DNA of 64,000 bases, from the NCBI RefSeq assembly GCF_020080835.1, contig NC_058159.1:11470001-11534000 (forward strand). The letters are read 5' to 3'. Origin of the DNA: Cotesia glomerata. Its lineage: Eukaryota; Arthropoda; Insecta; Hymenoptera; Braconidae. Below the pieces are notes generated by a model. It was not told the origin of the DNA. It saw only the letters and a list, made by a program, of their open reading frames with translations, and searched no databases. Below are positions 49,207 to 57,992 of this stretch, one piece after another (position 1 is the stretch's first letter; each line of letters starts with the position of its first letter). A program made the translations under genes and the position numbers.

Positions 49207-50207
49207 TGTTATATCCGGCGTTGCCTCATATAATAAACAGGGTCTCTCCCCTTCGTTGAAAAGTACAACGCTCGCACTTTATTAATTTCGGCAATCACTC
49301 GGACAACACCTCGATGAAGAAATGAGCACACTGTCCACGTTCTGTCAAATTGCAATTTTAGACCAATAACAAAATTTAACTCCCTTCCGAAAATCACGAT
49401 CCGGGTGTATAAAAACCACCAAACACCACGGATCAAGCGTCCACTCTTTTATTAAAGAATACGAAGGAAGGTATCTTCGTAGAACCCGTGTGGGTCCTTA
49501 TACCGCGTTACGTGTAAGGCAGTATAAAGCACTAGGTCGCTTATACAAAACTTCTAAATTCAATATTATCTTTCGATTCTTTAAATTATATTTTCTACGA
49601 ACCGCGCCAGTGTGCTCTTCGAGTTGTATCGAGAACCCCGTTGTCCGTAGTGATATCTTTGTCTAAATTATAACTCCTCGATCTATTGTTTAATTAACGA
49701 CAGATCTAAGTATCGGTCGGAGTCGTTACGAACTCATATAACGAAACGTTCAAAACCTTAAAATATAGTTATAAGTGAATAGTAAATAAGTGAAACATTG
49801 TGCATTGAGTGCGCCACGCCCATAGGGTTAATAACTGAATAAATTATAAAACCAGAACTTCATGTGTCTTACATCATTCTAAAATAAGATCTTGATCTCC
49901 CTCTTCTACATCGATCTCTATCTCGAGACAAGGAAGAGAATTCAGCACGGTACCTACCGACCAATCAAATCTAATTCAAATCAGCTGGAAACAACGCAAA
50001 GGACGACTGTAAGTTCAGAATTTGATATCGACTTCCCTCTTAATTCGCCGTTGGAACTCCTGGTTACCGGGAAGCGTTCAAAACCCACATTAAAAATAAA
50101 CTCTTGTAGCTTACCTACAAGAGAAAATCTATCTAAAAACGTGTCCGAGCCTCCTCAAGGCCCACACTACCAATAATTATTTAATTATAATTAATTCGGA
50201 CATAACA
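49207..50207 (+). repeat. 5' LTR (1001 bp)
   Basis: TGTTATATCCGG to GGACATAACA. A TATAAAAA box lies at 49408-49415 and an AATAAA at 49838-49843, placing the promoter and polyadenylation signal inside the LTR. By eye the only difference from the 3' LTR is C at 49441 versus T at 60407. Confidence 0.97.
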
Positions 50208-50218
50208 GATCAGATTTT

Positions 50219-50244
50219 TGGTGGCAGCGGTGGGATACGAACGC
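50219..50244 (+). promoter_or_regulatory. Primer binding site, tRNA-Leu type
   Basis: TGGTGGCAGCGGTGGGA starts 11 bases after the LTR. Its complement, TCCCACCGCTGCCACCA, matches the 3' end of an insect tRNA-Leu plus CCA as I remember it, and similarity continues into the T-loop. It primes minus-strand cDNA synthesis. Confidence 0.75.
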
Positions 50245-51131
50245 ATCCTTTCGGCTTACCACAACCGGAAGTCCTATTCAAAAATTTTAAACCTTCTACT
50301 TTTCGAAAATACATTTGACTAAACTGTCACAAAATTTAGAAAACAGAATTCCTTTATCTTATGAACTAGTCGGTCCTTTCATGTTCCCATCTTTTATTTT
50401 AATTTCGCATTAAACTCATAAAATTATAAAATTTTAAATTACCTTTAAACGTTTCTTTTTTTTTTTTTTTTTTCTTTTTCTCTTTTTGCGAATAAAATAC
50501 CATTTATTATTCTTCTTGCACATAAACATTTAATTTTCTTGCTGACAAAATTATATTTCAGTTCATTGACACACTTTAAATCTCGTCCATTTAAATTCGT
50601 TATCGTAATACGTTTGGTATCACGTTACGTGTAGGCTACGAGTCATTGTACTCTCATACCTACACATTTTCTTTTGCTGACGCAGAAATTTTTGTGAAGT
50701 ACATTGATATCTCGGTCAGTGTGTCACTATATCATATTAACAGCTGTAATCTAGTGTTGAGTAAAACTTACGATTTGCTTACGAGGTTCTGCTGCGATAC
50801 TGGCAGTGCCTTGACACGGAAATCGGTTTCAAGACACCTTGCTGCTGTCTATCGAGCAACGAGACTGTTCTTGAGATTGATCTGCCGATTTAGCAATTCG
50901 CAAATCAACTCTTTACATTTTTGCGACTCAAGTTTTCTTTCTCGCTGCTGTCTATCGAGCAACGAGAAATCATAGAAAATTTTGATTCAAAATTATACAG
51001 GACAAGGCTTTATAATACCAATCGATCTAAAATAAAATTTCTTCCTTTTTTTTTTCAATTCGTTAAAATTTTTTATTTATTCTTGTCAAGTCATGGAGTG
51101 CTAACTATAGCACCCAAAAAGAAAATAACTA
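50245..51131 (+). other. Retroelement leader with a 24-bp direct repeat
   Basis: Non-coding leader between primer site and first ORF. It includes a long T-run (about 50458-50480) and an exact 24-base direct repeat (GCTGCTGTCTATCGAGCAAC plus GAGA) at 50841-50864 and 50944-50967, 103 bases apart. An RNA packaging or splicing role is possible but not shown. Confidence 0.6.
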
Positions 51132-51560
51132 ATGGTACGACATTCGCGTAGCGGTTTTAAATTTCAAATCAGAAAGGCCTATTCAGACTTCTTTAGTGGC
51201 CAAATCTATCACCGTCCCATGATAGAATCTCGTTATTGGGAAGACCCTACCTTTATCAACTCCTCTATTCCGGTCATAAGAGAAAGGAAAACTACTCTCG
51301 TTAATAAACCAAAAAATTGCATTAAAACCCGACCGATCCAAATCCCATCGAGGAGTATAGAGGAAAGACCGTTACCAGATCTGAACGAATCAGTCCCTAT
51401 TGATACACTTACGAAAGTTACCAACTGGATAAATCAAATCCCAGTAATCCAATTAAATCGGGCGGTCAAAGAACCATCATCCCAGCAGCCTAGAATCATA
51501 AGCAACATCCCTGCTCCAGCCGGACTAGTTAAGTTACTTACCCAATCGAGAAAACAATAA
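51132..51560 (+). CDS. Short ORF immediately before gag, unknown function
   Basis: 142-residue basic protein (MVRHSRSGFKFQIRKAYSDF...) with no motif I recognise. Its stop codon is separated from the gag ATG (51563) by two bases, so termination-reinitiation could couple them. It could also be an N-terminal extension of gag that lost its connection. Several Ile-Pro/Pro-rich stretches suggest little structure apart from the middle. Confidence 0.45.
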   Translation: MVRHSRSGFKFQIRKAYSDFFSGQIYHRPMIESRYWEDPTFINSSIPVIRERKTTLVNKPKNCIKTRPIQIPSRSIEERPLPDLNESVPIDTLTKVTNWINQIPVIQLNRAVKEPSSQQPRIISNIPAPAGLVKLLTQSRKQ

Positions 51561-51562
51561 TC

Positions 51563-53106
51563 ATGGCACCTCCGAACAAAGAAGAAGCTGCAGCAGCTGC
51601 AGTGGCAGCCGCAGCAGCCAGAGATGCCGATCGACGCCGCAGAGAAGAAGAGGAGGCCAACAACGCTAATCGACCTGGGGTCAAATTGTTCGATCTCACA
51701 CGAGAAGAACCCGAAAAAAATTATTACAAGATCACCAAAGAGATGGAGGAAGCTCTTCCCACCTTCACCGGAGACGGAGACGTCAGCTACGAAGAATTCG
51801 ATAACCGTTTAAAGGATTGGCTACACATGATGCCTGAAAATAACCAACAACCCTTCATCGGACGCATCCTCCGGAAGCTGAAAGGTCGTGCAAGGAACGT
51901 CGTCGAAGATATGGAAATTCATACCGTACAAGAACTCGTCAATGTCTTACGTAGTCACTTTCGACTTGGCACCCCCCTCCGTATAAATCTCGCAAAACTG
52001 ACCTCAGCCCAGAGAGGAACTTATGAAGCAGTAGAAAGCTTCTATTATCGATTACGGTCCATCCTCCGGAAAATCCAAGCGGCAGTCCCGGATGACGACC
52101 GCGAGGCAATCACAAATCAAGCCCACCGATTAGCAGTCGATTTATTTTTCGAGTCTTTGCCAGATTACTTAAAATGCCTCGCCTCAACTCGTCAATATGC
52201 AACCCTGACCGCCCTCTTCGAGTCAATCCAGGCCCAAGCGCTGAAATACGACAACAACATGAGGCTCCAAAATCCGAAGCCCTCTCAACGAGAATTTCCT
52301 CAAGATCGACACGGAAATCATTATCCTCGTAACAACGGCCCACGAGGATACTTTCAAAACAATCAAAGTCAACAATCACACGTCCCGGCTCACGGGCACC
52401 CCTGGACCAAACCGGAGACGGAACTCTATGCTAATCCAAAGCCAGTTGCTTTTGCGTATAATTCACAGGGCACACCGAATTTCGCCGGGGTGAAAGAAAC
52501 CCCTACGAAGGATATTCCGAGCCTACCCCAACCTGGTATGGATTACCTCCCTGTGGAAATGCTGATTGTGAAGAGTCAGATTGTGAAACACCACAAGCCA
52601 TGGTGTTCTCAGCAAACCCCAACTATAATCCAAAAAATTATCAAAACCCTTTCCCGAATCCAAATTATTCCGCGAATTATAATCCTTCTTACAAACCCTA
52701 CACCCCCCGCCCCCCTTATAACCCTCAATATAATCCACAATACTCCTCTCAAGCCAAAGCCCAGTATTCATCTCAAAAACCCGAATATTATCCTAGAATT
52801 CAACGTCCCCAATATCCGCAAACGAGAACCCATGGAGTAGTGCAATCCACGCAACCACAAGGGCCGCCTCCAGCTATATCTACAGAAATATGCCCTGAGT
52901 CATCACCAGTACTATTCGAAAGACACATCAAGAGCTCGGAGATTTGCAACTGCCCAGGATGCCCAAAAAGAAATCTGAAGAAAGAAGAAGACCCTTTAGA
53001 GCCTTCTTTAAACTTGATGGGCGCTCGTCAGACCGAGGTAAAGACGAGCCAGCCCCAACTACCTCAACAAATGACGGCAGCCGTGTACCGTCAATACAAC
53101 CAGTAG
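51563..53106 (+). pseudogene. gag: gag (capsid/nucleocapsid-like), in two frames
   Basis: The structural protein starts at MAPPNKEEAAA. It has an Ala-rich and RRRREEEEA helix, then a capsid-like domain (ALPTFTGDGDVSYEEFDNRL, with FIGRILRKLKGRARNVVE, typical of Ty3/Gypsy capsids). This first frame stays open to 52840, but its meaningful part appears to end near 52460-52600. There the sequence with Tyr-Asn-Pro repeats (NPNYNPKNYQNPFPNPNY) and the CNCPGCPKR cluster continues in the -1 frame, open from 52462 to 53106. No canonical slippery heptamer was found at this first switch, so I treat it as a one-base indel. The second switch, into protease, has a strong frameshift signal. Confidence 0.75.
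53007..53055 (+). promoter_or_regulatory. Predicted -1 ribosomal frameshift signal (gag to pro-pol)
   Basis: The heptamer TTTAAAC at 53007-53013 is phased T TTA AAC in the gag C-terminal frame. A 5-base spacer follows (TTGAT), then a stem: GGGCGCTCGTC (53019-53029) pairing with GACGAGC-CA-GCCC (53043-53055), with a ~13-base loop. Slipping back one base enters exactly the protease frame that stays open to 54038. Confidence 0.75.
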
Positions 53107-54038
53107 ACGGAATCGCCCTAGTCACCGGCCGAGGACCAGTAATCACAGTCAAAAATCCCAAATTTCTCAACAACAACTGTGAAATACTGATTGATTCCGG
53201 AGCAAACTACAACTTTATCAGCATTGAAGCCCTGGCTGACGACACCACTTTCACCTATGAAAATCTCGGACAAGTGGGGGGGATCGGAACCAATAAACAA
53301 CCGATCATTGGACTCGTCACACTCACGCTGTTTGACAAGTCCATCCCGTTCCGGATAGTACCTCGCAGACTAGGAGGCTACTTAGCCATCCTCGGTAGCG
53401 AATTTCTAGCCAAAGAACAAGCCAACATCTCATTCTATTGGCACACGATGGTACTGAGAAGCCAACCAGTTCGCCCGATACCCTTTGTCATCAAGAGAGG
53501 CTCCTGCGAGTCTCAACTACTCGCAGTAGGCGGAGGCCCAAAGATTGACTTATCCTGTCCGGTCCTGCTGGGAAAATACCAGAGATTTATCATCGATACA
53601 GGAGGAGACGTCACCATCATCAATCAATCAGCACTCCAACCCGGAACTTACATAAATCCGAAAAACCGACTCATCGCCAGAGGAATCAGCGGCGAAGCAG
53701 TACAAACGCTCGGTACAGTCGAGTTAAAAATTTTCGGCCTACCAGTCCAATGCCAAGTAAGCCGAGAAGATCTACCGGTCCCCGGAGTAGGGATACTCGG
53801 AAACGACTGGTTAGAACATGAGAAAGCCGAAATCTCATACTATGAACAAACTCTCACCGTGATGGCTCGACCTCTAGAACCCATACCTTTTAGCTTGGAC
53901 ATCTACGAACCATCTACCTTCACCGTACCCCCTAAAACAAAAATGATAGCCCCAGTCCCCATCAAAAATCCAGGACTAACTCAAGGATATCTACCGCGAA
54001 TAGATCTTCCAGTAGGCTTGTTTATGGGCGAAGCCTAA
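53013..54038 (+). CDS. Protease region with two tandem retropepsin-like domains
   Basis: This frame (open from 52944 to the TAA at 54036-54038) carries two complete-looking aspartic protease units. The first has ILIDSGANYNFIS (catalytic Asp at residue 84 counted from 52944) and closes with YLAILGSEFL (about 147-155). The second has FIIDTGGDVTIIN (Asp 218) and closes with GVGILGNDWL (about 281-290). Each is about 90-100 residues with the flap-side Gly-rich strand (GGIGTNKQP; RGISGEAVQ). Most retroelements encode one such domain that works as a homodimer. The next ORF continues in the same frame 30 bases after the single TAA, so PR and RT were probably one polyprotein. Confidence 0.8.
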   Translation, partial: LDGRSSDRGKDEPAPTTSTNDGSRVPSIQPVDGIALVTGRGPVITVKNPKFLNNNCEILIDSGANYNFISIEALADDTTFTYENLGQVGGIGTNKQPIIGLVTLTLFDKSIPFRIVPRRLGGYLAILGSEFLAKEQANISFYWHTMVLRSQPVRPIPFVIKRGSCESQLLAVGGGPKIDLSCPVLLGKYQRFIIDTGGDVTIINQSALQPGTYINPKNRLIARGISGEAVQTLGTVELKIFGLPVQCQVSREDLPVPGVGILGNDWLEHEKAEISYYEQTLTVMARPLEPIPFSLDIYEPSTFTVPPKTKMIAPVPIKNPGLTQGYLPRIDLPVGLFMGEA

Positions 54039-54068
54039 GTCACTGTAGACGGCGAAACAGCTACCTGT

Positions 54069-57000
54069 ATGGTGTTTAATACGACTAACGAACCCGTCAC
54101 CATCGAACTGGAGCCACAAATCCTCGAAGACTACGAATTTCACGTTGAAGATCCATCCAACAGCTTCAGTGACTCACAAGACGACAACCCAACGGATATT
54201 AAAACCGTTGAACAACGAGCAACAGAAATTTTAAACAAATTCCCTCTAAAAGATCTTAACGCAGAACAACGTGAACAAATTACAGAAATAATACACGATT
54301 TTACCGACATCTTTCATCTCCCTGGAGATAATCTGGGATGCTCGAATCGAGCGACTTGCAAAATTCCAACTACGACTGACAAGCCAGTCCATGTGAAACA
54401 ATACCGCTTCCCCAAGCAACATCAGGATGAAATACAACGACAAATCGACAACTTATTGGAACAAGGAATTATAAGAAATTCTAAATCTCCTTATAATTCC
54501 CCGGTATGGGTAGTCCCGAAGAAAGCAGATCCCAAAACAGGAGCAAAGAAATGGAGAATGGTAATCGACTTCAGGGATTTAAATAAAATCTCTATAGGAG
54601 ATGCATATCCACTACCATCTATAATCGGAATCCTGGACCAACTCGGAGACTCTCTACTTTTTAGTGTCTTCGATCTTGCCAGTGGATTTCATCAGATCAA
54701 AATGGACCCTGAAGACGCCCACAAAACCGCCTTCTCCACTCCGTTCGGACACTTCGAGTACGCCAGAATGCCCTTTGGCCTAGAAGGAGCTCCAGCCACC
54801 TTCCAAAGGATGATGAACTCAACTCTAAACTGCCTACCGTGGATATTAATCTATTTAGACGACATCATCCTCCATGCTAGGACTCTAGAAGAACACGGAG
54901 TACGCCTCAGACGATTATTCCAAGTACTCCGGGATGCAGGGCTCACACTTCAACCAGACAAATGCAAGTTTTTATGCACCGAAGTTGACTATCTCGGACA
55001 CGTAATCTCTCGAGAAGGAGTGAAACCTGATCCCAAGAAAATCCAAGCTATACGAGACGCTCCGAATCCTCGTAATCAACGAGAAATGAGGAAATTCCTC
55101 AGCCTAGCAAACTACTATCGCAGATTTATCGACAACTACGCCGTTCGAGCTAAACCCTTAACCGATTTAACTCGAAAAACAAAACCCTTCAAGTGGTCCG
55201 AAGAAGCTGAAAGGGCCATCCAAGACATCAAGAACGCCTTGTGTGAAAATTCAACCCTTTCATACCCAGATCTCGACAAGCCCTTCGTTTTAGCGGTCAG
55301 TTCTTCAGAAGAAGGTATATCAGGTATTCTGAGCCAGGAAACAGAATCCACTGACTCAACAGAAGACCTCAATAAAAATGGAAAAATCATAGCTTGTACA
55401 TCCAGAGTCCTACGAGACGCAGAACTACGCTATACTCTAGACGAAAAAGAATGTCTCGCCGTAGTCTACGCCATCCAACAGTTCCGGCCTTACTTATACG
55501 GTAAAAGATTCACCGTCCAAACAAAAAGAGCCTGCGTAGCTTGGCTACGAGACACACACGATCTCACAGACAGACAACGAAAATGGCGATCAAAGATCAA
55601 TGAGTTCCACTTCAAGGTCGCCATCCGGACCAACGTCGGAGATCAATACGCAGATGCACTCTCATATAACCCAACAGGACGTCCAGAAGAAAAATCGGAA
55701 CTCCAAGAGAAGGAAGACACATCTAACGAACCCTCGGCCATCAACAACCAAGAAAATATACCAGAAGCCGTCCTATTACCTGCAAACGGAGTTGAAAAGG
55801 TCACCATAGATCCTCCAAAACGACGACCTGGACGACCTTTAGGCTCGAAAAATCGACCAGCCCTCAAAAGCGCTCCAGAGATTCGACAAACGATTGCCTC
55901 TCGATTACGGTCGGAACTACGCAGAGGATCTCATAGAAATCCCATCAACTACGTAGAGCCAGGAACCACCAGCAATGATGAAGATGCACAAGGATTAACT
56001 CAAGTAAACACTGGAGATGACGACGTATTTCACACTCTCGAGCCGAGAGGGGGGGAAGCTAGTCCATCTCTACCAGGTAGAGATTCAATCAGGGAACTAA
56101 TTCCCCCGGCCTATTTTGACTCTGGTGACGACGGAGATGAAGAAGAAGAAGAAAACCCCGTAATTCCACGACAGACGGAGTCGACTAGAGAAGTCACTGA
56201 ACCATCCGCAGAAAATACCCCCAACGTTCAAACCACAAAAAGAACGATTGAAGAGCTACCCGATGATCAAATCCACACCCCATCACGTCCTCCCTTATCA
56301 CCAACAATTCCTAAAGGAAATCCCCGCTGGTGGCGACCAGTACCTACGCCGAGTCCTAACGTAATAAAGGAAGTAAAAAGATCTATAGAAAATTTCCAAC
56401 AAATAAGATCAATGGAGAAAACCTTCACCGAACAAGAAGACACCGAAGAAGCCAGCGAAGAAGCTGAAATAGCCGTAAACGAATTTGTCTCCGAGGAAGC
56501 TAACGAGGACCAAGATAGTACCAGCGCTATCAGCGAGCCAGACGACACAATAATACTAACCCAACCTACAACCAAAAGCCCTGAAATCGATAAAAATAAG
56601 TCTCCCACAGATGACCTCCCACCTGGATCCGATGTTACTGAAACCACGATTCGGCTAGCCCCGGAAACACCAACGCTAGTCCGCACAATGATCGAAAATT
56701 TTGAAGCAAAAGGGATCAAATGGGACCCAGTAACAGGATCTGTGGTCGACACCAGCGTTCATCAAGGGTCAACGCCTTACAGACCCATACCAGACCAGTC
56801 TGTGATCACTCAAATGAGAACTAGATTGTCAGAACTACCAACAATGAATACCGCAGACTCACCGGGTGCGAGCTCTAGCCGATTTCTAGATTTCGGATCT
56901 CCTGTAGCCACGACCCCTACTACAGCACCCGAGACTACCGAGAAGTCAAGAAAAACAGTCTCGTTCCTAGATCCATCACCTCAAAGACCAGAGGAAAAAG

Positions 57001-57992
57001 ATAATCTACCTATACCCCCAGAGCAACCGAACGGAGAAGACGCGACTCCTCTAGAAACGTCTGTGACCTTAACACCTCAACAAAATCCAGAAAATACAAA
57101 CCCACCGGCAAACAACGACTCTCCCGCGCCAATAAAATCTAACAGACCCGAGAGAAAACCAGCAACAATCATAGAACCTCTAGAAACATCTTCCGAAGAG
57201 GACATAAGCCCAAATAATAACTTACCCCTAAACAAAAACCTAGAGGGGGGGATGGAAAAATCTACGGAGCCAATAGAACCAACACAAGATAGACCTGATG
57301 AATTAAGAGTAGTAGAGCTAATAGCCAGCCGAGATGGACTCACATACGCTCGAGATAACATCGCTCACTTTCTTACTACAGATTGTGAACTTTCCACTCC
57401 CACAGCGAAACTACTCCGAGATCTTAAATTCATCGACACAGACGATCTGAAACAAGCCAAACCACGCAAAGGAGACGTCCTGGTAACAAAAATTGGCAAA
57501 TATCGGATTTTCACTATCTTTATCGGCGAGTATCACCGAACAAAAATATCAACTGAAGACCTAATAAACGGACTTCAAAGCTTCCGCCTCGCCTTAGAAC
57601 GATACGAGATACACTCCTTAAGAATGGCTCAAAAGGGAGATGGATTCGGGACTATCAACATACATTCTCACCTGTTAAAAGAACTCCGTGACTGCCCCGT
57701 ACAAATAACACTCTGTGACGGCGAAATCTCCGTTCCGCCCGAAGAACTGCGACCCGAGATCATCAAAGAAAAACACGCAAGCCTTATCGGAGGCCATAAA
57801 GGAGTCCTCAAAACATATTGGAGGATAAGAGAAACATTTTATTGGCCCGGAATGAAGGAACAGATCTACCAATATATCCTGAGATGCGACACATGCCAAC
57901 AGAAGAAATTATCTCGAATAAAAACTAAACAACCAATGGTTATAACCGACACACCATCCGATGCCTTCGAAAAATTTCGATCGACACCGTAG
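54069..57992 (+). CDS. pol: Pol: RT, altered RNase H, acidic linker, macrodomain-like region, integrase N-terminus
   Basis: 1,307-residue frame. RT occupies about residues 105-310: SPVWVVPKK, WRMVIDFRDLN, FDLASGFHQIKM, FSTPFGHFEYARMPFGL and catalytic YLDD at 262-265. The connection has KFLSLANYYRRFI. RNase H (about 400-535) keeps Glu461 (LDEKECLAVVYA) and Asp529 (ADALS). It has Ser where the first Asp is expected (LAVSSSEEGISGILSQ) and Lys in place of the TDH Asp (VQTKRACVAWL). Residues 537-1078 are low-complexity, acidic and Pro/Ser/Thr-rich, with an AT-hook-like KRRPGRPLGSKNRP (584-597). Residues about 1080-1218 look like a macrodomain. Residues 1236-1277 are the integrase His-His-Cys-Cys zinc finger (KHASLIGGH ... 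CDTCQQKK). The frame breaks at the start of the integrase core. Confidence 0.9.
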   Translation: MVFNTTNEPVTIELEPQILEDYEFHVEDPSNSFSDSQDDNPTDIKTVEQRATEILNKFPLKDLNAEQREQITEIIHDFTDIFHLPGDNLGCSNRATCKIPTTTDKPVHVKQYRFPKQHQDEIQRQIDNLLEQGIIRNSKSPYNSPVWVVPKKADPKTGAKKWRMVIDFRDLNKISIGDAYPLPSIIGILDQLGDSLLFSVFDLASGFHQIKMDPEDAHKTAFSTPFGHFEYARMPFGLEGAPATFQRMMNSTLNCLPWILIYLDDIILHARTLEEHGVRLRRLFQVLRDAGLTLQPDKCKFLCTEVDYLGHVISREGVKPDPKKIQAIRDAPNPRNQREMRKFLSLANYYRRFIDNYAVRAKPLTDLTRKTKPFKWSEEAERAIQDIKNALCENSTLSYPDLDKPFVLAVSSSEEGISGILSQETESTDSTEDLNKNGKIIACTSRVLRDAELRYTLDEKECLAVVYAIQQFRPYLYGKRFTVQTKRACVAWLRDTHDLTDRQRKWRSKINEFHFKVAIRTNVGDQYADALSYNPTGRPEEKSELQEKEDTSNEPSAINNQENIPEAVLLPANGVEKVTIDPPKRRPGRPLGSKNRPALKSAPEIRQTIASRLRSELRRGSHRNPINYVEPGTTSNDEDAQGLTQVNTGDDDVFHTLEPRGGEASPSLPGRDSIRELIPPAYFDSGDDGDEEEEENPVIPRQTESTREVTEPSAENTPNVQTTKRTIEELPDDQIHTPSRPPLSPTIPKGNPRWWRPVPTPSPNVIKEVKRSIENFQQIRSMEKTFTEQEDTEEASEEAEIAVNEFVSEEANEDQDSTSAISEPDDTIILTQPTTKSPEIDKNKSPTDDLPPGSDVTETTIRLAPETPTLVRTMIENFEAKGIKWDPVTGSVVDTSVHQGSTPYRPIPDQSVITQMRTRLSELPTMNTADSPGASSSRFLDFGSPVATTPTTAPETTEKSRKTVSFLDPSPQRPEEKDNLPIPPEQPNGEDATPLETSVTLTPQQNPENTNPPANNDSPAPIKSNRPERKPATIIEPLETSSEEDISPNNNLPLNKNLEGGMEKSTEPIEPTQDRPDELRVVELIASRDGLTYARDNIAHFLTTDCELSTPTAKLLRDLKFIDTDDLKQAKPRKGDVLVTKIGKYRIFTIFIGEYHRTKISTEDLINGLQSFRLALERYEIHSLRMAQKGDGFGTINIHSHLLKELRDCPVQITLCDGEISVPPEELRPEIIKEKHASLIGGHKGVLKTYWRIRETFYWPGMKEQIYQYILRCDTCQQKKLSRIKTKQPMVITDTPSDAFEKFRSTP
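57306..57728 (+). other. Macrodomain-like (TARG1/OARD1-type) segment within Pol
   Basis: Pol residues about 1080-1220. The order fits a small macrodomain: ARDNIAHFLTTDCELSTPTA matches the substrate-loop strand of TARG1-type domains (IAH..S.DC); KGDVLVTKIGKYRIFTIF matches their G-E/D-V-x-V-x-K hairpin; TEDLINGLQSFRLALE is the following helix; IHSLRMAQKGDGF matches the second loop (usually Gly-Cys-Gly-Leu-Asp); and LLKELRDCPVQITLCDG is the final helix and strand. The Lys and Asp that carry TARG1 catalysis appear replaced (Gly/Glu and Gly), so binding without hydrolysis, or loss of activity, is more likely than an active enzyme. The family call is mine, from remembered motifs. Confidence 0.65.

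Noticed and set aside
49209..49436. 75-residue minus-strand ORF, duplicated at 60175-60402
   Set aside because: It lies antisense inside the two LTRs, overlapping the TATA box region; the duplication reflects the LTR repeat, not a gene pair.
52465..52600. Second programmed frameshift site in gag
   Set aside because: No canonical X XXY YYZ heptamer in the gag frame; a one-base indel explains the switch more simply.
52600..53106. Separate gene starting at MVFSANPNYN
   Set aside because: Its sequence is the continuation of gag (nucleocapsid side) in another frame and leads into the frameshift signal.
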